Assembly (NCBI GenBank): GCA_050699055.1
Contig: JBOHCT010000198.1
Location: forward strand, 1 to 7,921
Length of the DNA: 7,921 nt
Direction of reading: 5' to 3'
Source of the DNA: JBOHCT01 sp050699055
GTDB taxonomy: Bacteria; Actinomycetota; Actinomycetes; Streptosporangiales; JBOHCT01
The notes under the pieces were generated by a model. That model was not told the origin of the DNA. It saw only the letters and a list, made by a program, of their open reading frames with translations, and searched no databases. Position 1 is the stretch's first letter; the number at the start of each line of letters is the position of its first letter. Positions 1 to 4,744 of this stretch are shown here, one piece after another. The position numbers and the translations under genes were made by a program.

Positions 1-92
1 TCCCAGCCCTCCTCCTCGAGCATCTCCTTGAGGTCGAGGCGGATGAGCGCCTCGTCCTCGGCGATCACCACACGTCCTCGGGTCTCGGTCAC
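1..92 (-). CDS. pdtaR: ANTAR-type response regulator, N-terminal part (PdtaR-like), partial
   Basis: Only the first 30 codons plus two bases are in the window; the gene runs off the left edge. Read from a GTG at 92, it gives a short leader and then RVVIAEDEALIRLDLKEML, the first beta strand and acidic pocket (E12, D13) of a receiver domain. This matches the start of actinobacterial PdtaR proteins (Rv1626 of M. tuberculosis begins very similarly). In that family the phosphorylated receiver activates a C-terminal ANTAR domain that binds paired RNA hairpins and prevents transcription termination; the ANTAR part is not visible here. A homologue close to pyruvate kinase is a common arrangement in actinobacteria. 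The start is supported by a -10-like hexamer seven bases upstream, implying a leaderless mRNA. The family call is strong for so short a piece, but the output domain is inferred. Confidence 0.85.
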   Translation of the reverse strand, partial: MTETRGRVVIAEDEALIRLDLKEMLEEEGW

Positions 93-99
93 AGGCCCG

Positions 100-105
100 A
101 CCCTA
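100..105 (-). promoter_or_regulatory. -10 hexamer TAGGGT for leaderless response regulator mRNA
   Basis: On the minus strand TAGGGT fits the actinobacterial TANNNT -10 pattern and lies exactly seven bases before the GTG at 92, so transcription would start at the G of the start codon. No Shine-Dalgarno sequence is seen before this GTG and no convincing -35 box is present. Prediction only. Confidence 0.45.
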
Positions 106-116
106 TCGAAATCCGC

Positions 117-122
117 TACATT
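117..122 (+). promoter_or_regulatory. Candidate -10 hexamer TACATT for the tRNA gene
   Basis: TACATT on the plus strand fits TANNNT and lies 17 bases before the first base of the mature tRNA, leaving room for a short 5' leader removed by RNase P. No clear -35 partner is seen. It is divergent from the response regulator promoter, and the two -10 elements are about 12 bases apart. Confidence 0.35.
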
Positions 123-139
123 GGTGCCGAGTCGGTCTG

Positions 140-213
140 GCCCCGGTACGCCAACTGGCCGAGCGGATGTCCTCAAAAGGCATTGGTTGTCGGTTCGAAT
201 CCGACCCGGGGCA
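140..213 (+). tRNA. tRNA-Leu, anticodon CAA, with a short variable loop
   Basis: A complete 74-base cloverleaf can be drawn by hand. The acceptor stem is GCCCCGG (140-146) with CCGGGGC (206-212). The T arm is GTCGG-TTCGAAT-CCGAC (189-205). The anticodon stem is ATGTC (167-171) with GGCAT (179-183), including one T-G pair. The loop CTCAAAA puts anticodon CAA at 174-176, which reads the leucine codon UUG. The D stem has three pairs (149-151 with 163-165) and a GG in the loop. Base 73 is A, as leucyl-tRNA synthetase expects. CCA is not encoded; ACTT follows, so CCA would be added after transcription, as is usual in actinobacteria. The odd point is the variable region, only five bases (184-188), whereas leucine tRNAs normally carry a long variable arm. 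The tRNA call is very strong; the Leu identity rests on the anticodon and A73. Confidence 0.9.
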
Positions 214-225
214 CTTATCCATATC

Positions 226-240
226 GCGCGATACTCGCGC
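226..240 (+). terminator. Small GC hairpin after the tRNA, possible terminator
   Basis: GCGCGA (226-231) pairs perfectly with TCGCGC (235-240) around a three-base loop, 13 bases after the tRNA end. There is no run of T after it, so it is at best a weak or factor-dependent terminator and may be chance in GC-rich DNA. Confidence 0.25.
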
Positions 241-304
241 AAGGCCCTCCACGGCCAGGTCGTCCATGCCGTTTCTGTCGTACCCCTTCGGCAGGCTCGG
301 AGTC

Positions 305-638
305 AGGCACGACGTTGATACGCGCCGAGCGGCCCTCAGCCTCATCCGTGGCGGCGCGAGCGTCCGGTCCCGCTACCCCGTGGCGTTCCTGCGTGGTCTG
401 TTCCACTCCGATGGCTGCCGGATCACCAACAACGCGACGAGGCGGTTCGCGGGACGGGTCAAGAGCTACGCCTACCCTCGGTACTTCTTCACCAACCACT
501 CGACCGACATCCTGGGGTTGTGTGGGGGGGACGCTGGACCGTCTCGAGATCGCGTGGCGGTACTCGAACCGGGTCACGATCTCGGTGGCGCGGAAGGAGG
601 CCGTGGCGGCGCTGGACGCGTTCGTCGGGCCGAAGCAC
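305..638 (+). pseudogene. HTH / LAGLIDADG-like endonuclease-domain protein, internally deleted and frameshifted
   Basis: Two separated ends of one gene family are read in line. Positions about 308-370 give DVDTRRAALSLIRGGASV, like the helix-turn-helix start of an actinobacterial family whose C-terminal half resembles a LAGLIDADG homing endonuclease. From about 373 the reading jumps to YPVAFLRGLFHSDGCRITN, then YPRYFFTNHSTDILGLC, typical of that family's end. The middle, which I estimate at 150-200 residues, is missing although the frame is kept across the junction. A second lesion is a run of seven G (524-530): the homology continues one frame over as TLDRLEIAWRYSNRVTISVA and ends VGPKH at 638. 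One G too many explains it. The expected start codon position reads AGG or CAC, so the start also seems lost. The family's role is unclear: such proteins are usually annotated as regulators or possible mobile endonucleases. The fragment ends against the pyruvate kinase stop codon. Confidence 0.78.
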
Positions 639-2069
639 TTACTCCTGGCAGTCGGCGGTCTCGCCGATGCGGTGGACGCGGAGCATGTTCGTGGACCCCG
701 GTACGCCCGGCGGGCTGCCGGCGACGATAACGACCGGGTCGCCCTGCCGGACGCGTCTGGTCGCGGGCAGCGCGGCGTCGACTTGGCGCACCATGTCGTC
801 GGTGTGCGCGACCGCGTCGACGAGGAACGTCTCGACGCCCCACGTGAGCGCGAGCTGGCTGCGCACGGCCTGCACGGTCGTGAACGCGAGCAACGGAATT
901 GACGACCGGCAGCGGGCCAGGTGGCGCGCGGTCGTGCCGGTCTGGGTGAACGCGGCGAGCGCCTTCGCGTCCACGGAGGCGCCGACCTCGACCGCCGCGC
1001 CGGCGATGGCACCGCTCGTCGTGTGCGGGACGTACGTCGGTGCCGGCGCGGAGTGCAGGGTGGCGTGCTCGGCGGCGGAGATCACCCGCGCCATCGTCTC
1101 GACGGTCTCGATCGGGTGATCGCCGATGCTGGTCTCCGCGGACAGCATCAGCGCGTCGGCGCCGTCCAGAACCGCGTTCGCGACATCCGAGGTCTCCGCC
1201 CGCGTCGGGCGTAGCTCGGTGATCATGGACTCCAACATCTGCGTCGCCACGATCACGGGCTTGGCCCTGTCTCGGGCGACCTCGATGGCCCGCTTCTGCA
1301 CCGTCGGTACCTCTTCGAGGGGCATCTCGACCCCGAGGTCCCCCCGCGCCACCATCAACCCGTCGAAGGCGTCGACGACTTCCTCCAACCGCTCGACGGC
1401 CTGCGGCTTCTCCAGCTTGGCCAACACCGGCAGCCCTACACCCACCTCGTCCATGACGGCCCGTACGGGCTCGACATCCTCGGGTTGGCGTACGAACGAC
1501 AGCGCGACGAAGTCCGCCCGCAGCCCAAGCGCCCACCGCAGGTCCGCCTCGTCCTTCTCGGTCAGGGTCGGGGTGCTGAGCCGCAGTCCCGGCAGGTTGA
1601 GGCCCTTGTGATCCGAGACCTCACCGCCGACGAGCACTCGCGTGTGTACGCGTGGGCCCTCCACCTTGACGACGTCCAGCGCGACCTTGCCGTCGTCGAC
1701 GAGCACGCGGTCGCCAGGATCTACGTCGTACGGCAGGCCTTCATACGTCGTAGCGGCCTGGTGCTTGTCTCCCTCGACCTGGGCGGTGGTGATGACGAAG
1801 GCGTCCCCGCGCGTCAGTTCGGCCGAGCCGCCGACAAACGTACCGAGACGGATCTTGGGCCCCTGCAGGTCGACCAGGACCCCGATCCCGCGGCCGCTGG
1901 TGTCGGAGGCCTGCCGCACCCGGAGGTACACCTCTCGGTGCTCGTCACGCGTCCCGTGGCTCATGTTCAGCCGCGCGACATCCATACCCGCGTCCGCCAG
2001 CGCACGTATATGGTCGCTGCCCGAGGTGGCGGGCCCGAGCGTACAGACGATCTTGGCTCGACGGGTCAC
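639..2069 (-). CDS. pyk: Pyruvate kinase
   Basis: Transfers phosphate from phosphoenolpyruvate to ADP, the last step of glycolysis, in the cytoplasm. The 476-residue product has the full family layout. The barrel starts RRAKIVCTLGPAT, with R33, N35 and S37 in VARLNMSHG and the DLQGPKIRLG segment at 67-76. A lid domain (about 77-160) follows, then the catalytic lysine K218 with metal ligands E220 (AKLEKP) and D244 (ARGDLGVE). ATQMLESM and LSAET lead into a C-terminal regulatory domain that ends HVHR-like (RVHRIGE). Spacing matches E. coli PykF (K220, E222, D246). I chose the GTG at 2069 because the protein then begins (V)TRRAKIV, as M. tuberculosis PykA does with MTRR, and because a -10-like hexamer sits seven bases upstream. 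An ATG two codons earlier (2075) is the alternative; neither has a Shine-Dalgarno sequence. No frameshift or missing residue is seen. Confidence 0.96.
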   Translation of the reverse strand: MTRRAKIVCTLGPATSGSDHIRALADAGMDVARLNMSHGTRDEHREVYLRVRQASDTSGRGIGVLVDLQGPKIRLGTFVGGSAELTRGDAFVITTAQVEGDKHQAATTYEGLPYDVDPGDRVLVDDGKVALDVVKVEGPRVHTRVLVGGEVSDHKGLNLPGLRLSTPTLTEKDEADLRWALGLRADFVALSFVRQPEDVEPVRAVMDEVGVGLPVLAKLEKPQAVERLEEVVDAFDGLMVARGDLGVEMPLEEVPTVQKRAIEVARDRAKPVIVATQMLESMITELRPTRAETSDVANAVLDGADALMLSAETSIGDHPIETVETMARVISAAEHATLHSAPAPTYVPHTTSGAIAGAAVEVGASVDAKALAAFTQTGTTARHLARCRSSIPLLAFTTVQAVRSQLALTWGVETFLVDAVAHTDDMVRQVDAALPATRRVRQGDPVVIVAGSPPGVPGSTNMLRVHRIGETADCQE

Positions 2070-2076
2070 GCGCATC

Positions 2077-2082
2077 AGACTA
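2077..2082 (-). promoter_or_regulatory. -10 hexamer TAGTCT for leaderless pyruvate kinase mRNA
   Basis: TAGTCT on the minus strand fits TANNNT and is followed by exactly seven bases and then the GTG at 2069, the same geometry as before the response regulator. It supports the GTG over the ATG at 2075, which would lie upstream of the predicted transcript start. No -35 box is evident. Confidence 0.45.
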
Positions 2083-2124
2083 TTCGCGCACGCGACCCGT
2101 TGCGTACACGCCGACCGGGACGGG

Positions 2125-2307
2125 TCAGGCCTGGCCCGCGGTGACGAAAGAAGGCTTCGCCCGCCGCGGCTTCGTTGACACCAAGGTCGGGATCGCGTCC
2201 GCGTCCTTGACGGCCCTCCACGGTTCGGTGAGCTCCACCTGCTCGGTACCCTCCGGCGCGACAAGGAACGCGACGCGCCTACCCTGAAGCTCGTCCGCGA
2301 CGACAAA
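2125..2307 (-). pseudogene. DJ-1/PfpI family protein (protease I-like), N-terminal remnant
   Basis: Read on the minus strand from about 2307, the frame gives ADELQGRRVAFLVAPEG and then TEQVELTEPWRAVKDA, ending DAIPTLVSTKP. This is the first beta-alpha-beta part of PfpI/DJ-1 type glutamine-amidotransferase-like proteins, whose members are deglycases, chaperones or peptidases. The similarity stops near 2155; the frame then runs to a TGA at 2125. The rest of the domain, including the nucleophile-elbow cysteine and the following histidine, is absent: about 120-130 residues are missing. No ATG, GTG or TTG stands where the start should be (codons read CTG AAG AGG GGG TTT GTC GTC), so the start is also damaged. 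What follows downstream is pyruvate kinase, so the missing end was deleted rather than displaced. Function is lost; the family identification is by recognition of the N-terminal pattern. Confidence 0.72.
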
Positions 2308-2360
2308 CCCCCTCTTCAGCGGCGATTACGTGCTTCTTTGCGCAGGATTACCTGCGGGAC

Positions 2361-2367
2361 GGGAGGT
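2361..2367 (+). promoter_or_regulatory. Ribosome binding site GGGAGGT that fixes the AraC-type start
   Basis: GGGAGGT lies four bases before the GTG at 2372, a near-perfect Shine-Dalgarno spacing. It argues against the GTG at 2330, which lacks such a site and would add 14 residues with no family resemblance. Confidence 0.6.
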
Positions 2368-2371
2368 ACAC

Positions 2372-2970
2372 GTGGAAACGGGCGGGTCCACTCGTCGCCC
2401 GGCTCGCCTGGACTCCTACGCCGAGTGGCGGCCGAGGCGGGAGCTCGCCGGCCACGTGGCATGCCTGTGGACGCAACGCCTTCCGTCCGACGCAAGCCCC
2501 CGCGTCCACCGGGTGGTGCCGGACGGATGCGTGGACCTCATCTGGATGGACGGAAGACTCCAGGTCGCAGGGCCGGACACCGGTCCGGTGCTCGTGCCGC
2601 TGGAACCCGGCTGCCGCTTTGTCGGCCTCAGGCTGCAGCCGGGCGTCGCGCCGGCCGTGCTCGGTGTGCCGTCGTCCGCGATCCGCGACGCGCGGATCGA
2701 CCTCGAAGATCTTTGGCGAGATGAGGCTCGCCGCTTGGGCGACGCGATGGCCACCGCGGATGACGTCCACGACCTCGCTGCGTGGCCGCCTTCGGGTACG
2801 GACCCAAGACTCTCGCGCGTGTCCTGCGTTTCCACCGTGCGGTCACCTCGGTGCAATCCGGATACAGCGGCAGCCTGGCAGACCTGGCAACGAGCCTCGG
2901 GTACGCCGATCAGGCCCACCTCGCCCGCGAGGCGCGGCTGTTGGCCGGGGCGCCGCTCACCCGACTGTGA
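2372..2970 (+). pseudogene. AraC-family transcriptional regulator with internal deletion and frame change
   Basis: The first part, from GTG 2372, reads as the N-terminal sensing domain common in actinobacterial AraC-type regulators: YAEWRPRRELAGHVACLW, then VVPDGCVDLIW, LQVAGPDTGP, FVGLRLQPGVAPAVLGVP and ARIDLEDLW. It is coherent to about DDVHDLA (near 2777). The continuation is in another frame: from about 2780 it reads CVAAFGYGPKTLARVLRFHR and then LADLATSLGYADQAHLAREA, the second half of the DNA-binding domain with its second helix-turn-helix, ending at TGA 2968-2970. The linker and the first helix-turn-helix, which I estimate at 50-65 residues, are gone, and the junction is out of frame. 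Translation from 2372 would run on in the wrong frame to 3214. A DNA-binding regulator can no longer be made. Intact relatives bind DNA as activators or repressors in response to an unknown ligand. It is divergent from the PfpI remnant, which may once have been its target. Confidence 0.8.
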
Positions 2971-3331
2971 GCCGACCGTACGCCCGCAGCCGCTTGAGCG
3001 CTTCGACGGTCATCCAGCCGCGCCATTCCGGCTCGGTGATCGGAGTCCAGATCTGCCAGTTCACGTTCCAGCCGCCGTCGCCTGCTTGGGCGTCGGCGAA
3101 GGTATCGAGGTGAGCGTCCATGAGGTCGTCGGGAAAGAGCCGACGGGCGAGAAGGTCGGGCGATGGCGCGAAGTCGAGTGGGAAATGGACCTCGCCGGCC
3201 GCGTGCGGGTCTAGCTCAACGCAGGCAAGGAACGTGTCCCGCAGCCGAGCGAACGCCGCGTCGGTCCGCACGCGGTCGCGCACGTTCTCGAGGAACGTCA
3301 GAACGGCGTACGCCTCGTACGGGCTTGGCAC
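2957..3331 (-). pseudogene. Conserved protein of prenyltransferase/terpene-cyclase-like fold, 5'-truncated
   Basis: The 124-residue reading frame ends with AQAGDGGWNVNWQIW, then EPEWRGWMTVEALKRLRAYG, which I recognise as the C-terminal signature of an uncharacterised actinobacterial family with QxxDGGW repeats like those of squalene cyclases and prenyltransferases. The earlier PYEAYAVLTFLENVRDR and HFPLDFAPSPDLLARRLFP also fit the second half of that family. Full-length members are roughly twice as long or more, so the N-terminal half is missing. The first usable start, a GTG at 3331, has no Shine-Dalgarno sequence, and the same frame stays open upstream without another start or recognisable homology beyond about 3375. 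The last 14 bases overlap the end of the AraC-type pseudogene, tail to tail. Function is unknown for the family as far as I know. It could be a shortened but translated protein; truncation is the more likely reading. Confidence 0.6.
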
Positions 3332-3530
3332 GCAACGTACGCGGCCCGTCCCGAGCCCGTCTTGAACGAATCGGACACGGCGAAAGGGACCGCGACCACG
3401 CCCGGGCGATCCAGAGTCTGATCGATCCCCAACAGCGGCCGGGATCAGGAGCCGGTATCGAACGGCCGAGGACGACGGGACGTTCGGCTACACATCCCTC
3501 AAGGCGGTAATGCTGAGGTAGGAGGGGCGT
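3332..3530. other. Unassigned 199-bp region, probably decayed coding DNA
   Basis: No complete gene is seen. On the minus strand two frames carry coding-like stretches. One runs into the truncated protein at 3331 (RFVQDGLGTGRVRC just before it). The other, between about 3445 and 3335, reads LGIDQTLDRPGVVAVPFAVS and then DSFKTGSGRAAYVA, with GC-rich third positions. I do not recognise the second one, and it has a stop at each end. The stretch probably contains remains of the missing 5' part of the neighbour or of another lost gene. Confidence 0.3.
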
Positions 3531-4409
3531 TCACTCGGTCCGTCCCGGCTCACGTCTTCCGAGCCCGGTGAGACCCTCGCTCACCTCCCACAGTCGGCGT
3601 GCGGTGGTCTCGTCCCGGGATGCCGGCGAGGGCTTGCGCTCGGCGCGGTCGACGAAGTACCCGCCGGTGGTGTGTTCGACCGCGGGCGCCGTGGCGAGCC
3701 ACACGACCGTGTCCGCCCCGCGCTCCGGGCTGCGCAGGAACGGCCGCGCGAGGCGCAGGCCGAAGCGCATGAGACCGGCGGCGTCGCGGCCGAAACCCGA
3801 GGCGACCACGCCCGGGTGGACGCAGTTGACGGTCACACCGCTCCCCTCGAGCCGTCGGGCCAGCTCGACGGTGAACAGGACGTTTGCCAGCTTGGACTGG
3901 TTGTAGGCGCGCATGCCGTCGTAACGGGTCTCGCCGCCGAGATCGTCGAAATCGATCCGCCCGGCCATGTGTGTCTTGGACGTGACGTTGACGACGCGTG
4001 CGGGCGCGCTCCGGCGCAGCAGGTCGAGCAGGAGACGGGTGAGCAGAAAGTAACCAAGATGGTTGAGGGCGAAGGTGCGCTCGATGCCGTCGGGACCGAC
4101 CTCGCGTCGGCCGAAGACCATACCGGCGTTGTTGACCAGGACGTCAAGCCGGTCGAGGCGCGCGCTCAGGTGGTCGGCAAGCGCCCGTACGGACGCCTGC
4201 GCGGCGAGGTCGGCAACCTCCACGTCCACCCGCTCGTTCCCGGTGGTGCGGCGGATCTCGTCGGCCGCGGACTCGCCACGGTTCTGGTCGCGGCAGACAA
4301 GCAGGACCTGCCCGCCCCGGCTGGCGAGCCCGCGCGCCGTCGCCCGACCGATGCCGGAGCTCGCTCCCGTGACCACGGACACCGGCCCGTTCGTCGGATC
4401 CTCTGTCAC
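3531..4409 (-). CDS. Short-chain dehydrogenase/reductase, retinol-dehydrogenase-like
   Basis: A 292-residue oxidoreductase of the classical short-chain dehydrogenase type. The cofactor motif TGASSGIG is at 14-21, with R40 after the second beta strand (LLVCRD) pointing to NADP(H). NNAG is at 93-96. The catalytic set is N116, S144 (VTSKTH), Y169 and K173 (AYNQSKLAN), followed by HPGVV. The NQSKLAN form, the long segment after the serine and the extended C-terminus resemble vertebrate RDH11-14 and their many bacterial homologues. The substrate cannot be told from sequence, and no membrane segment is obvious. The start is the GTG at 4409, with AAGGAGG four bases before it. The frame is also open upstream into an ABC ATPase scrap, but that is not part of this protein. 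It is the only intact accessory gene between pyruvate kinase and gltD, so it is probably expressed and selected. Confidence 0.92.
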   Translation of the reverse strand: MTEDPTNGPVSVVTGASSGIGRATARGLASRGGQVLLVCRDQNRGESAADEIRRTTGNERVDVEVADLAAQASVRALADHLSARLDRLDVLVNNAGMVFGRREVGPDGIERTFALNHLGYFLLTRLLLDLLRRSAPARVVNVTSKTHMAGRIDFDDLGGETRYDGMRAYNQSKLANVLFTVELARRLEGSGVTVNCVHPGVVASGFGRDAAGLMRFGLRLARPFLRSPERGADTVVWLATAPAVEHTTGGYFVDRAERKPSPASRDETTARRLWEVSEGLTGLGRREPGRTE

Positions 4410-4413
4410 ATCT

Positions 4414-4420
4414 CCTCCTT
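4414..4420 (-). promoter_or_regulatory. Strong ribosome binding site AAGGAGG of the dehydrogenase
   Basis: On the minus strand AAGGAGG is a full match to the anti-Shine-Dalgarno core and ends four bases before GTG 4409. It separates the dehydrogenase start from the in-frame ABC ATPase fragment upstream. Confidence 0.8.
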
Positions 4421-4433
4421 CGTGCAGCCCGAT

Positions 4434-4613
4434 GAACTTGCTCTTGAGCTGGTCCGGGGTGCCTTCGGCGACGACCCGACCGCGGTCCACGATCGCGAGC
4501 CTGTCGGCTAGCCGGTCGGCCTCCTCCAGGTAGTGGGTGGGCAGCAGGATAGTCAGCCGCTCATCCGCGGCGAGCGCGGAGAGCTCCGCCCACATCTCGG
4601 CCCGCGCCTCCGA
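4434..4613 (-). pseudogene. ABC transporter ATP-binding protein, C-terminal fragment (DrrA-like)
   Basis: About 60 codons read EARAEMWAELSALAADERLT, ILLPTHYLEEADRLADRLA and IVDRGRVVAEGTPDQLKSKF. This is the piece just after the Walker B/D-loop of daunorubicin-resistance-type exporters: the H-loop histidine in THYLEEAD and the RGRVVAEGTPDQLK strand are clear. Walker A, the Q-loop, the signature LSGGQ motif and Walker B are all missing, and so is the C-terminal tail. The residue before the H-loop Thr-His is Pro where Thr is usual. Homology starts at the expected GLDPEAR position, where the sequence here turns into GSEAR, four bases from the outer edge of a palindromic repeat (4617/4618). The frame runs without a stop into the dehydrogenase, so read-through could give a fused peptide, but the strong internal ribosome binding site makes that unimportant. 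No permease gene is in the window. Non-functional relic. Confidence 0.78.
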
Positions 4614-4617
4614 GCCC

Positions 4618-4657
4618 GTCTGAGACAGCGCGCCACCCGCGGCCCGCAAACTCAGAC
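4618..4657. repeat. 40-bp palindromic repeat, copy A
   Basis: The unit starts GTCTGAG and ends CTCAGAC, perfect inverted ends that extend by one pair (CGTCTGAG 4617-4624 with CTCAGACG 4651-4658). The middle is GC-rich with partial self-pairing. Copy B begins 63 bases later and has the same length; 30 of 40 bases match by hand count. The pair lies between the end of gltD and the ABC ATPase fragment and could act as a transcription stop for gltD or be a REP-like or MITE-like element. No flanking target duplication was found. Confidence 0.6.
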
Positions 4658-4680
4658 GCCGGGCCGCGGGCACCTCGGGC

Positions 4681-4720
4681 GTCTGACGAACTGCGCCACC
4701 GGCGGCGCGAACGCTCAGAC
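4681..4720. repeat. 40-bp palindromic repeat, copy B
   Basis: It starts GTCTGA and ends TCAGAC (six-base inverted ends), with a second inner stem GCGCC (4693-4697) against GGCGC (4704-4708), so it can fold as a nested hairpin. It is 30/40 identical to copy A with no gaps. A further short palindrome, ACCCGG-CT-CCGGGT (4721-4734), directly adjoins it, and the gltD stop codon is 24 bases beyond the repeat. Confidence 0.6.
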
Positions 4721-4744
4721 ACCCGGCTCCGGGTCGGATCCCGG

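Noticed and set aside
103..345. Small minus-strand frame across the tRNA gene
   Set aside because: It reads antisense through the tRNA, has no start signal and shows no recognisable homology.
639..2306. Pyruvate kinase extended upstream to 2306 (555 residues)
   Set aside because: The first 77 extra residues are Arg/Ser-rich with no kinase homology and overlap the PfpI remnant in another frame; homology and promoter geometry place the start at 2069.
3361..3380. Possible att-like copy of the tRNA 3' end (similar GAACGAATCGGACAC string)
   Set aside because: Only about ten bases resemble the T arm, with mismatches and no integrase nearby; most likely chance.
3497..3518. Terminator after the dehydrogenase (CCTCA/TGAGG)
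   Set aside because: A five-pair stem with a long loop and no T-run is too weak to support.
4618..4720. CRISPR array
   Set aside because: Only two imperfect units (30/40 identity) with a 23-bp GC-rich spacer and no cas genes; the paired ends fit palindromic repeats instead.
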